Positions 9,066 to 16,500 of a stretch of 64,000 nt of DNA are shown one piece after another (within the stretch, counting starts at the first letter, position 1; every line of letters starts with the position of its first letter). The DNA is from UBA1433 sp964581565. GTDB taxonomy: Bacteria; Bacillota; Clostridia; Eubacteriales; UBA1433. The translations under genes and the position numbers were made by a program. The stretch is taken from positions 62,001 through 126,000 of the forward strand of contig CAZOOZ010000005.1 of assembly GCA_964581565.1 (NCBI GenBank), read 5' to 3'. Below the pieces are notes generated by a model. It searched no databases. It was given only the letters and a program-made list of their open reading frames with translations, and had not been told where the DNA came from.

Positions 9066-10082
9066 ATGTTTGGGCTCAGATTTATAAAATTTCAACCGAG
9101 TGATTATGTGCTGAAGTACAAAAACGGGAAGATCGTTAAAGAAGGTGCAGGAATATCTTTTCGTTACTATGCACCTGCCACATCTATCGTCGTCGTGCCG
9201 GTAGGAAGTGTGGATGAATCTTTTATTTTTGAGGAAGTTACATCAGATTTTCAAACGGTCACAGTTCAAGGACAAATCATATTCAGAATTGTCGAACCGA
9301 AAAAAATTACAAAGCTTCTCAATTATACCCTGAATATGAGAGGGAGAGGATATATATCCGATGATCCGCAAAAATTGCCTCAAAGAGTTATAAACATTGT
9401 CAGAGTGCTTACAAAGAAAACACTCGAGGGATTACAGTTGAAGGATGCCATAAAATCCAGCGAGGTTTTAGCGCAGGAGATCTTGAGTGAAATCAGGCAA
9501 AATGAGGAGATAAATTTGCTGGGCATAGAAATATTGGGGCTTTCGATACTGGCTATACTCCCAAATAAGGAAACCTCAAGAGCTCTTGAAGCACAGGTGA
9601 GGGAGCAGATTTTAAAAAAGGCGGATGAAGCTATCTATGAGAGACGCAATGCATCTATAGAACAGGAGAGACGTGTAAAAGAAAATGAATTCAATACAGA
9701 AATCGCAGTCGAGAATAAGAAAAAGCAGGTAAGAGAGACTCAGCTTGAAGCAGAGCGGGCAGTGCAGCATAAACAGAATCTGCTGAAAGAAGAAAAATTG
9801 AATTTTGAAACGCTTCTTGAAGAAAAACGAAAAGATTTCATTGAACTCACTGTCCAAAACGCTAAAGCAGAAGCTGATGCAAAAGCCTATGAATTATCTG
9901 CGGTTATGAAGGCGTTGGAAGGAATAGACCCAACAATCATACAATCACTGGCAAGTATCGGAATGCAGCCAAATAAATTGATCGCAATGGCTTTTCAGGG
10001 ATTGGCAGAAAAAGCGGATCAGATCGGTCAGCTCAATATCACTCCCGATTTGCTTGAGAAGCTGATGAAGGATACAAAATGA
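9066..10082 (+). CDS. SPFH/band-7 domain protein without obvious membrane anchor
   Basis: The 338-residue protein has an N-terminal SPFH/prohibitin-like beta domain (about 1-165) and then a long charged coiled coil (about 190-270, rich in Glu, Lys, Arg and Gln). A C-terminal tail follows with an Ala-rich segment and LASIGMQPNKLIAMAFQGLAE. Band-7 proteins form ring or cage oligomers, usually at membranes. Here I see no N-terminal transmembrane helix, which is unusual. It has a very strong ribosome site (AAAGGAGGG) and overlaps the next gene by 4 bp, so the two products are probably made together and may interact. The function in this cassette is not known to me. Confidence 0.8.
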   Translation: MFGLRFIKFQPSDYVLKYKNGKIVKEGAGISFRYYAPATSIVVVPVGSVDESFIFEEVTSDFQTVTVQGQIIFRIVEPKKITKLLNYTLNMRGRGYISDDPQKLPQRVINIVRVLTKKTLEGLQLKDAIKSSEVLAQEILSEIRQNEEINLLGIEILGLSILAILPNKETSRALEAQVREQILKKADEAIYERRNASIEQERRVKENEFNTEIAVENKKKQVRETQLEAERAVQHKQNLLKEEKLNFETLLEEKRKDFIELTVQNAKAEADAKAYELSAVMKALEGIDPTIIQSLASIGMQPNKLIAMAFQGLAEKADQIGQLNITPDLLEKLMKDTK

Positions 10083-11023
10083 CTTTAGAAAGATTATCGG
10101 AAAATAAGATCATATTGGTGAGAAGAAAAACAAGGCTGGAAGATTTGATTGTCAGATATAACACCGTGGATCAGGCAAGATTTTATATCGAGCACTTAGG
10201 CAGCGATTTTTCAGATTACCTGGCAGAGGATGCGCAGTATAAAAAGGTGATTTCAAAAGCTTACAATCAGTTGGAGAGGCTGGGAAGGGTGCAGATTGTT
10301 GACAGAGAATACATACCTAATTTTATATTTGGAGACAATGATATTGTTGTGGCCATAGGTCAGGATGGGCTTGTAGCCAATACTTTAAAGTATCTGTCAG
10401 GCCAATTACTGATAGGCGTAAACCCGGATCCGGCCAGGTGGGACGGTGTATTGCTGCCGTTTGAGGCAGACGATTTAAAACCGGTTGTTGAAGATATTTT
10501 TAAAAATAACAGACAGGTAAAAGAGGTTTCTATGGCCAAAGCAGTTTTAAATGACGGTCAGACAATGTATGCGGTCAACGACCTGTTTATAGGCCAAAAA
10601 ACACATGTATCGTCAAGATATCACATTCAATTAGGAGACAGGCAGGAATATCAGTCTTCAAGCGGGGTCATCGTATCAACAGGGCTCGGCTCGACCGGAT
10701 GGCTCAAAAGCGTGCTGACGGGAGCCTCAAACATCGTTGGCACAATTATGGATCAAACATTTAAGATAGGAGAAAAAAGAGTTCTTGCATGGGATAGCGA
10801 TGATTTGTTTTTCTCCGTACGCGAGCCTTTTTTGAGCAGGATTTCAAAAGCTGATCTCTGCTTTGGGGCTATTGTGAAAGGAAAGCAGTTAAAGATATTA
10901 TCTCAAATGCCCGAGAATGGTGTGATATTCAGCGACGGCATTGAGAGTGATTATCTGGAGTTTAATTCCGGCATACAAGCGACCATCACAGTCGCGGAAA
11001 AGAAAGGGCATTTGGTGATATGA
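10079..11023 (+). CDS. NAD-kinase-like (diacylglycerol/NAD kinase superfamily) protein
   Basis: The 314-residue protein keeps the skeleton of NAD kinases. A GQDG at 94-97 stands where NADKs have GGDG. An Asn-Asp at 167-168 (AVNDLFIG) stands where NADKs have the NAD-ribose-binding Asn-Glu. STGLGSTGW at 200-208 stands where NADKs have STPTGSTAY. The N-terminal ~85 residues are not typical. It starts inside the stop of the SPFH gene (ATGA overlap). With an NrtR-like regulator two genes upstream, a role in making or sensing phosphorylated NAD is a reasonable inference, but the motif changes leave activity uncertain. Confidence 0.72.
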   Translation: MTLERLSENKIILVRRKTRLEDLIVRYNTVDQARFYIEHLGSDFSDYLAEDAQYKKVISKAYNQLERLGRVQIVDREYIPNFIFGDNDIVVAIGQDGLVANTLKYLSGQLLIGVNPDPARWDGVLLPFEADDLKPVVEDIFKNNRQVKEVSMAKAVLNDGQTMYAVNDLFIGQKTHVSSRYHIQLGDRQEYQSSSGVIVSTGLGSTGWLKSVLTGASNIVGTIMDQTFKIGEKRVLAWDSDDLFFSVREPFLSRISKADLCFGAIVKGKQLKILSQMPENGVIFSDGIESDYLEFNSGIQATITVAEKKGHLVI

Positions 11024-11051
11024 TATTTTGAGAGAAAAAGTAAAAGTGTTC

Positions 11052-11089
11052 AAAAAACTGTCGTACAAAATTGATACGGCAGTTTTTTT
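11052..11089 (+). terminator. Intrinsic terminator after the SPFH/NADK-like operon
   Basis: AAAACTGTCGTA and TACGGCAGTTTT form a stem (one G-U pair) around a short loop, ending in a run of T to 11089. It lies 29 bp after the stop of the NAD-kinase-like gene. Confidence 0.85.
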
Positions 11090-11160
11090 GTGATATCATA
11101 GTAAAGTTATCATTTCAGTAGATGTATTTGTAATACAACACGGGTTTTAAAGGAGAAGAC

Positions 11161-11640
11161 ATGTCGATCGAAGCAGTAAGAAAATATTTCGCGCGCTATG
11201 AAATGGAAGATCAAATACTCGAGTTTGAAGTATCGAGCGCAACAGTGGAGCTTGCGGCGCAGGCGCTCGGGTGCGAAGGCAGCCGCATTGCAAAAACACT
11301 ATCTTTTAATGTAGACGGCAAAGCCATACTCATTGTCACGGCGGGAGATGCGAAAATAGACAACGCGAAGTACAAGGCGAAATTTCATAAAAAAGCGAAG
11401 ATGCTCACCCCGCAGGAGGCGGAAGATATCATTGGGCACGCAGTGGGCGGCGTGTGTCCGTTTGGCGTCAACGGGGGAGTCGATGTTTACCTGGACGAAT
11501 CTCTCAAACGTTTCGAGACCGTGTTTCCCGCGTGCGGCAGCGCGAACAGTGCCATAGAGCTTACGGTTGATGAGCTTGAGAAGTATTCGGGCTGCATGGA
11601 GTGGATCGATGTGTGCAAAGCCTGGCGGGATGAAGCATAA
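11161..11640 (+). CDS. YbaK/EbsC-type aminoacyl-tRNA deacylase
   Basis: The 159-residue protein is a single YbaK/ProRS-editing-like domain: VELAAQALGCEGSRIAKTLSF near residue 30, then AILIVTAGDAKIDNAKYK, and GGVCPFGV near residue 99. Family members hydrolyse misacylated tRNA such as Cys-tRNA(Pro) or Ala-tRNA(Pro). It has an AAAGGAG ribosome site. Its codons are visibly richer in G+C than those of the genes on either side, a trait shared with queT/queF just downstream. Confidence 0.88.
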   Translation: MSIEAVRKYFARYEMEDQILEFEVSSATVELAAQALGCEGSRIAKTLSFNVDGKAILIVTAGDAKIDNAKYKAKFHKKAKMLTPQEAEDIIGHAVGGVCPFGVNGGVDVYLDESLKRFETVFPACGSANSAIELTVDELEKYSGCMEWIDVCKAWRDEA

Positions 11641-11685
11641 GCCATATATCTTGTACCGGCAAATAGATACAATCTGTAAAGGACC

Positions 11686-11713
11686 TTGCATTTTAGCAAA
11701 TATTTTGTATAAT
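11686..11713 (+). promoter_or_regulatory. Promoter of the queuosine riboswitch-queT-queF unit
   Basis: TTGCAT (11686-11691) and TATAAT (11708-11713) are 16 bp apart. Transcription from about 11720 would run straight into the preQ1-type aptamer at 11738. Confidence 0.68.
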
Positions 11714-11737
11714 AGATAAAAATACATAAAAATAAAA

Positions 11738-11777
11738 GACAGTTCGAAATGCCATCCTGTCTATAAACAAAACTAGG
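11738..11777 (+). promoter_or_regulatory. preQ1-I riboswitch aptamer
   Basis: GACAG (11738-11742) pairs with CTGTC (11757-11761). The loop between them ends in a C directly before CTGTC, the position that recognises preQ1 in this class. The A-rich tail ATAAACAAAACTAGG follows, as in preQ1-I aptamers (compare the AACAAAAC..AGG type). The next two genes are a queuosine-precursor transporter and the preQ0 reductase, both known targets of the class. It should reduce expression when preQ1 is plentiful. Confidence 0.88.
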
Positions 11778-11832
11778 TAAGAAAAGCAGCGGTATCTGGG
11801 TACCCTTTTTTATTTTTGTTTAGATGAGCCGA

Positions 11833-11867
11833 ACTCCTTTTATTTAAAATAATAAGGAGCTTTTTTT
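11833..11867 (+). promoter_or_regulatory. Hairpin sequestering the queT ribosome site (riboswitch expression platform)
   Basis: CTCCTT (11834-11839) pairs with AAGGAG (11854-11859), with A/T pairs inside. The hairpin is followed by seven T and then the queT ATG at 11868. The AAGGAG arm is the only plausible ribosome site for queT. The structure could therefore block translation or, with its U-tail, end transcription. A second weak hairpin around GGGTACCC (near 11798) with a T run lies between aptamer and this element. Confidence 0.7.
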
Positions 11868-12356
11868 ATGTTTAAATCACAAACCAATTTAACCAGCATT
11901 CAAAAAATCACGATCTCGGGGCTGGTTATCGCCTTATATGTTATTGTCATGTTTCTCACGCAGAGCTTCGCGTTTGGGCAGTATCAGGTGCGCATCGCAA
12001 CATCTATCTACGGCCTTGCGGCAATCTATCCGTTTTTGATCGTGCCGCTCGGTATCGCCAATTTTTTGAGCAACACCCTCATGGGAGGCCTCGGCATCCT
12101 TGATATGGTCGGCGGGCTTTTCGTGGGGTTGCTCACGGCATATTTTTGCTATGCGCTGCGAAAAGTCAATGTGTATTTAGTGGGGTTGCCGATATTGATC
12201 ATTCCCACACTTTGTGTACCGATCTGGCTTTCTTATTTACTCAATATTCCCTATATCGCCCTTGTTATCAGTGTGGGTATCGGGCAGATCATTCCCGCGG
12301 TTGTGGCGGTGCTGCTTATAAAATATTTAGAAAAAAGAGGAAAAAAAGGTCAATGA
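11868..12356 (+). CDS. queT: Queuosine-precursor ECF transporter substrate-binding subunit (QueT)
   Basis: The 162-residue protein is a small integral membrane protein with about five or six hydrophobic segments, matching the QueT family of energy-coupling-factor S components. It would bind a queuosine precursor such as preQ1 or preQ0 and work with a shared ECF energising module encoded elsewhere. The preQ1 riboswitch directly upstream and queF overlapping its end support this assignment. The start at 11868 is set by AAGGAG at 11854-11859. Confidence 0.87.
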   Translation: MFKSQTNLTSIQKITISGLVIALYVIVMFLTQSFAFGQYQVRIATSIYGLAAIYPFLIVPLGIANFLSNTLMGGLGILDMVGGLFVGLLTAYFCYALRKVNVYLVGLPILIIPTLCVPIWLSYLLNIPYIALVISVGIGQIIPAVVAVLLIKYLEKRGKKGQ

Positions 12357-12838
12357 AAAAAGAAAAAAGTAAAATGACGCTGCTTGGAGAAAGGCAGATA
12401 AAATATATTTTTGATTATGATCCGAGCATTCTGGAAGTTTTTGAAAACAAGCATCCGGGCAACGATTATTTTGTAAAGTTCAACTGTCCGGAATTCACAA
12501 GCCTGTGCCCGATCACGGGGCAGCCCGATTTTGCCGCGGTTTATATTTCTTACATTCCCGACGAATATATGATCGAAAGCAAGTCGCTCAAGCTCTATTT
12601 ATTCAGTTTCCGCAATCACGGTGATTTTCATGAAGACTGCATGAATAAAATAATGAAAGATATCATTACCGCGTGCGAGCCCAGATATATAGAAGTGTGG
12701 GGAAAGTTCACGCCCAGGGGCGGCATCTCGATTGATCCGTATTGCAATTACGGTAAAGAAGGCACAAAGTGGGAGCAGTTCGCAAAAGACAGACTGTTAC
12801 AGCATGATCTGTATCCCGAGAAGGTGGATAACAGGTAA
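12353..12838 (+). CDS. queF: NADPH-dependent preQ0 reductase (QueF)
   Basis: QueF reduces 7-cyano-7-deazaguanine (preQ0) to preQ1 in queuosine synthesis. The 161-residue protein has the features of the short type: FNCPEFTSLCPITGQPDFA near residue 43 with the catalytic Cys, the ESKSLKLYLFSFRNHGDFHED block near 75-95 with substrate-binding Glu and His, and FTPRGGISIDPYCN near the C-terminus. It overlaps queT by 4 bp (ATGA), so translation is coupled, and AAAAGG lies just upstream. The same frame is open further upstream to 12146, but that part overlaps queT and has no QueF homology. Confidence 0.95.
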   Translation: MKKEKSKMTLLGERQIKYIFDYDPSILEVFENKHPGNDYFVKFNCPEFTSLCPITGQPDFAAVYISYIPDEYMIESKSLKLYLFSFRNHGDFHEDCMNKIMKDIITACEPRYIEVWGKFTPRGGISIDPYCNYGKEGTKWEQFAKDRLLQHDLYPEKVDNR

Positions 12839-13429
12839 TGATATAAAAATTAATATTGTTTTACATATACAAAATGTTATTATTTATAATATATTAATTT
12901 TAATATTTATAAGGGAAAAATTGAAGGAAGCATATTATATTAATAACGTAAATACTTTTTGTTCACAAACGATAGATGAAATTATTGGCATAATAACCTG
13001 AAATAATCAATTTGAGTTGAAGCAGAAGAAAAAAAATCATGGCATGGAGCTATCAAATAAATTATTAAAAAAGATTTTTAAAATGCTAAAGACTGGCGAT
13101 ATTATTTTTGAATATACTATTCCACGAATTGGAGATCGTATAGATAATATACTTATTTACAATGGTGTTAATGGCGTTATTTATTTAATAGAATTTAAAA
13201 TAAATATCCCAGATATGCAATTGATTAAGTATTAGATTATGCATTAGATCTTAAATATTTCTATAAAGAAAGTTATAATAAAAAAATAATTCAATATTGG
13301 TTTGTACGAATGCTCTACCTATTGATAATTTGATTGAGGAAGATTTTGATAAAATTTATAAGCATATATTATGTAATTAGGATACTTTAAAATTAAAAAT
13401 TGAACGGTTAATAACTAGATTAAACGATA

Positions 13430-13447
13430 TGCCAATTACAATTGGCA
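13430..13447. repeat. Inverted repeat upstream of the ApeA-like gene
   Basis: TGCCAATT (13430-13437), two bases, then AATTGGCA (13440-13447) form a perfect inverted repeat 46 bp before the ApeA-like start. It may be an operator or part of the promoter. I see no matching terminal repeats that would mark a transposon end. Confidence 0.5.
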
Positions 13448-13493
13448 ATGGACGGATTTAAGGAATTGTTAGAAACTTTGAGGGAGTAGTATT

Positions 13494-14846
13494 ATGGTTA
13501 TTAATTCGAACTTATATAAATATATAAATATTATTGGGAAGTTCTGGTTGGCTGATAGCGAAAAGGACTCATTTACTGCCCAGCTGGTATATAGAAACCC
13601 AAATTATTTTGTGATTGGGAATATGCTGAGCATTGAGCAGCTCCGAAAAATAGATGCACATAAAAACGACATCTGCTTTTACGGTGTAATCGATGGAGTT
13701 CAATTCTCACTCTTGAATTGTAGTATACCAAAATCGGGTTATAGATATTTGGATATTAAGGATATAGAAAAAGGTTGCGACTGTTCCATAGAAATAAAAC
13801 CTTCTGAAATAGTGTTTGGAGAATGTTATATCTCCGAAAATGATGAAATCTCCGGAGCTTCGGCGCTATTTGATAAGATGGACGAATTTATTAAGCCGGA
13901 AGCTTTCGATTTCGATTATGAGGCAGGAAAAAGACTTTCAATTTCTTCGCGCGACTCAATCAATGTTAATTCACGAAAATACAAGCTGGTCTTTCAGCCT
14001 CAAATCAAAATGCTCGCTCTTTCAAAGGGCAATAATTTCAAAAAAATGATCATTACAAAGTTCATTTTCAATAAACCGGAGAAAGTATCAGAGGCGAGGC
14101 GTCTCATAACGTATACTCAATTTCTATTCTCTATCCTTAAGTTGAATTACATAGAACTTCTCTCGCTGGAGCTTATAAAATTTCACTCAAAAGGTGTGGT
14201 TGACTCTATCACTACAGAATACGACGTGTACTACCATATGAATTCTTTGCCCTATGATTTAAAGGAATTGTGGCCAGTTCCTTCATTTTGTCTTAATTTT
14301 GAGGATATAGAAAGCGACTTTGGGTTAATTCTGGATAATTGGTTTGATTTATGCTCGAAAGCAGAGCCGGTTGTTGAGCTTTTTTATCAAATACTGATAA
14401 AAAAATCCTTTGATATAAATAAATTTCTTAACTATGTTCAGGCTTTTGAAGTTTACTCAAATTGTTTCAGAAAAGATGATGTAAAAAAAGTAAGATCACG
14501 ATACCCGCGTGGCGATAAAATAACTGCTTGGCATAAGGTATTCGATTTAATAAGCTTAACAAAAGACTGCTTCTCTTTCGAGAATGCTGATGTAATAAAA
14601 ATATCCGATTGGATAGTGGACACAAGAAATTATTACACGCATTACGGCAGAAAAGACGATGCTTTAACTTCTTTTGAGGAACGAGGCCTCATAAACAGAC
14701 TAATGGAATATATTCTGACAATTGCTATATATGTACAACTTGGAATAAGCCTTGATTTAATTAAAACCAAATTTTATCATGCTTTTCTTAATGATACCAT
14801 TAATCATGTTAAGGAACTTATAGTTAATAAAACCAAAAGTGACTAA
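13494..14846 (+). CDS. ApeA-like HEPN-domain anti-phage protein
   Basis: The 450-residue protein has an N-terminal beta-rich domain (about 1-200, beginning GKFWLADSEKDSFTAQLVY) like the ApeA N-terminal domain. An alpha-helical C-terminal HEPN domain holds the RNase motif R-x4-H as R378-N-Y-Y-T-H383. ApeA-type proteins are reported abortive-infection factors thought to cut RNA after phage infection. The frame is intact and has a good ribosome site (GAGGGAG), in contrast to the decayed gene around it. It stands alone, as ApeA does. It could be another HEPN family, but the length and two-part layout fit ApeA. Confidence 0.75.
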   Translation: MVINSNLYKYINIIGKFWLADSEKDSFTAQLVYRNPNYFVIGNMLSIEQLRKIDAHKNDICFYGVIDGVQFSLLNCSIPKSGYRYLDIKDIEKGCDCSIEIKPSEIVFGECYISENDEISGASALFDKMDEFIKPEAFDFDYEAGKRLSISSRDSINVNSRKYKLVFQPQIKMLALSKGNNFKKMIITKFIFNKPEKVSEARRLITYTQFLFSILKLNYIELLSLELIKFHSKGVVDSITTEYDVYYHMNSLPYDLKELWPVPSFCLNFEDIESDFGLILDNWFDLCSKAEPVVELFYQILIKKSFDINKFLNYVQAFEVYSNCFRKDDVKKVRSRYPRGDKITAWHKVFDLISLTKDCFSFENADVIKISDWIVDTRNYYTHYGRKDDALTSFEERGLINRLMEYILTIAIYVQLGISLDLIKTKFYHAFLNDTINHVKELIVNKTKSD

Positions 14847-15874
14847 AATCAGGCTCGTCACTCATATTGCTCCAAGTCTTTTTTAAAGACAAGAAATCCA
14901 AACTGTCGCCAATCGGAATGATTGACTTTCGGTTCGAATTTCGCAAGTTTGGTGAAAGACAAGAAATAAATACTGGTGAAGCTGGTTTGCTAGCTTGGTT
15001 TAATGCTCTACAAGAACGTTTTTCAGATTGGAATGTCTTTGTGTCAGAAAAAATATTAGATGAAACTTATACAAGAGAAAAATCATTTAATGATATAATT
15101 AGCGGTTTAAAAATTAATACAATAGATAAATTACATCTTGCTGTTTCTTTAAGATCATTTAGAAGTGAGCAAGTTTCCTCATTTGTTAATAGTTTGCTTG
15201 ATATGAATACTGAAGAAGCAAAAAATTATTATCACAATTTAAAACAAAATTATCCAATGTTCTTACAAGAAACTTGAATACAGCAAGAAAATGGGTTCGA
15301 GAAAAAGCACGTGGAAGTGAGCGATACGGATTAACAGCAAGTTCAGGGGCAAAGAGATTGCGCTTTTTTGGAATCTGGGTGCAAAGTGCAATAAAAGCGG
15401 AAAATTGGTTTCTTAATGATAAAAATGATGTTAGATCATCATATTATTTAGAAGATGTAGCAACTGAATTCGATATTCAAGGACTTGAAATTGATTGGTC
15501 GATTGTTGCATGGGATGCAGATTATAGAGTTGAAAATGAATAAAAATGAATAATTTATCCCATATGTTTTTACTGGTACTAGATGGAATAAAGTAAAAAA
15601 TATAGAAAAATAATCATACATTAAAAATGCATATAGAGTGCTACTTACTAGGGCAAGACAAGGATTTATTATATTTATCCCAAAAGGTTGTAAGGATGAT
15701 CATACTCGTTTGGAGAAATTCTATGATACTACATATTATTATTTAAAAGAAATAGGTATTGAAGAAATTTAATATATAAAGTAATGTATAACAAAAATAT
15801 TATCAAGGATTACCAAAGTATAATAATAAATATAGATTTATTGATGAATTATTTATATTTTTTTAATTTTCAGA

Positions 15875-16084
15875 CTAATCCCGTTCTGGTGCATACTCAA
15901 ACAAATCGCCTGGTGTGCATTGCAGTATATCGCACAGCGCTTCCAGATTGCTGTATTTTATGGAGCTTGTTTCATTATTGATCATTTTGCTGAAATTCTG
16001 ATAGCTCATTCCCATTTGCTTATACAGCCAGTACTTTGTATATCCTTTTTGGTCTAAAATTTCTTTCACACGCAGTTTGATCAT
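15875..16084 (-). CDS. XRE-family helix-turn-helix regulator
   Basis: The 69-residue protein is a single Cro/CI-type DNA-binding domain: LRVKEILDQKGYTKYWLYKQ, recognition helix region MSYQNFSKMINNE, then LEALCDILQCTPGDLFEY. The start at 16084 is supported by GAGG eight bases upstream. A perfect inverted repeat lies 14 bp beyond the start, so it probably represses itself and perhaps the divergent small gene. Confidence 0.85.
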   Translation of the reverse strand: MIKLRVKEILDQKGYTKYWLYKQMGMSYQNFSKMINNETSSIKYSNLEALCDILQCTPGDLFEYAPERD

Positions 16085-16097
16085 AACGTATACCTCG

Positions 16098-16121
16098 ATA
16101 TCTAATGATTAAATTAGATAT
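16098..16121. promoter_or_regulatory. Palindromic operator between XRE gene and the 51-residue gene
   Basis: ATATCTAAT (16098-16106) and ATTAGATAT (16113-16121) are perfect inverted arms around a 6-bp centre. The site lies just upstream of the minus-strand XRE start, where a Cro-like protein would bind to control its own promoter. Confidence 0.65.
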
Positions 16122-16137
16122 TAACGCATATATCATC

Positions 16138-16166
16138 TTTACATATAGACTTTTACATTATATAAT
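16138..16166 (+). promoter_or_regulatory. Promoter of the 51-residue gene
   Basis: TTTACA (16138-16143) and TATAAT (16161-16166) are 17 bp apart and lie 35 bp before the start codon at 16201. Confidence 0.62.
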
Positions 16167-16200
16167 GTATACATAAATTACTTTACCGGGAGAGAAAAAA

Positions 16201-16356
16201 ATGGAACAATACAAGGAAATGTATTATGCATTATTTAATGAAGTAACAAAAGCAATAGAGGAACTGCAAAAAGCGCAGAAGAAAACAGAAAGTATGTATA
16301 TGGGTAAGTGGCAGGAACAAAGCGGTAGCGACAGCGAAGCAAATGAAATATGTTAG
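16201..16356 (+). CDS. Small hypothetical protein, 51 residues, helical
   Basis: An ATG at 16201 behind GGGAGAG opens a 52-codon frame ending at 16356. The product (begins MEQYKEMYYALFNEVTKAIE) is highly charged and looks like one long amphipathic helix, followed by a polar tail. It has its own consensus-like promoter and lies divergent to an XRE regulator gene with a shared operator. That arrangement is seen in small phage- or toxin-type modules and in clostridial small genes of unknown role. No function is claimed. Confidence 0.6.
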   Translation: MEQYKEMYYALFNEVTKAIEELQKAQKKTESMYMGKWQEQSGSDSEANEIC

Positions 16357-16500
16357 TTTATATAAAACATCATAAAAACAGGTTTATAGTGCACGATATC
16401 ATTATGAATATAAACGGATGACCACGCCAAAAACCGGCATAGCATTCGGCGCCTTTTCGTAGTATACTGTTTTCAAATATGACAGTACGGAGGTGCTGAA

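Larger units (their letters stand above)
12921..15772 (+). pseudogene. Broken DUF2075-type (COG3410) helicase/nuclease, interrupted by the ApeA-like gene
   Basis: Pieces of one large gene occur in the right order but in several frames. The N-terminus is at about 12921-13001 (TTG start behind AAGGGA; LKEAYYINNVNTFCSQTIDEI). The nuclease-like segment is at 13017-13235 (FEYTIPRIGDRIDN, YLIEFKIN), continuing in another frame as LDYALDLKYFYKESYN to about 13370. The C-terminal half resumes at about 14945 (RQEINTGEAGLLAWFNAL) to 15277, shifts frame into ARGSERYGLTASSGAKRL (15274-15543), then shifts again to AYRVLLTRARQGFIIFIPKG ending at 15772 with in-frame stops. The central Walker-type ATPase region is missing; the intact gene 13494-14846 lies in its place. 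Homology is from memory of the family pattern. Confidence 0.78.

Noticed and set aside
12146..12352. Upstream extension of queF
   Set aside because: The frame is open, but it lies inside queT, encodes no QueF sequence, and ATG 12353 has its own site and ATGA overlap.
12732..12920. Open frame running from inside queF into the helicase remnant
   Set aside because: Only its last ~27 residues match the helicase N-terminus; the rest is an out-of-frame reading of queF and spacer.
13235..14946. Transposon carrying the ApeA-like gene
   Set aside because: I found no transposase, no flanking direct repeats and no matching terminal inverted repeats; the 13430 palindrome has no partner on the right.
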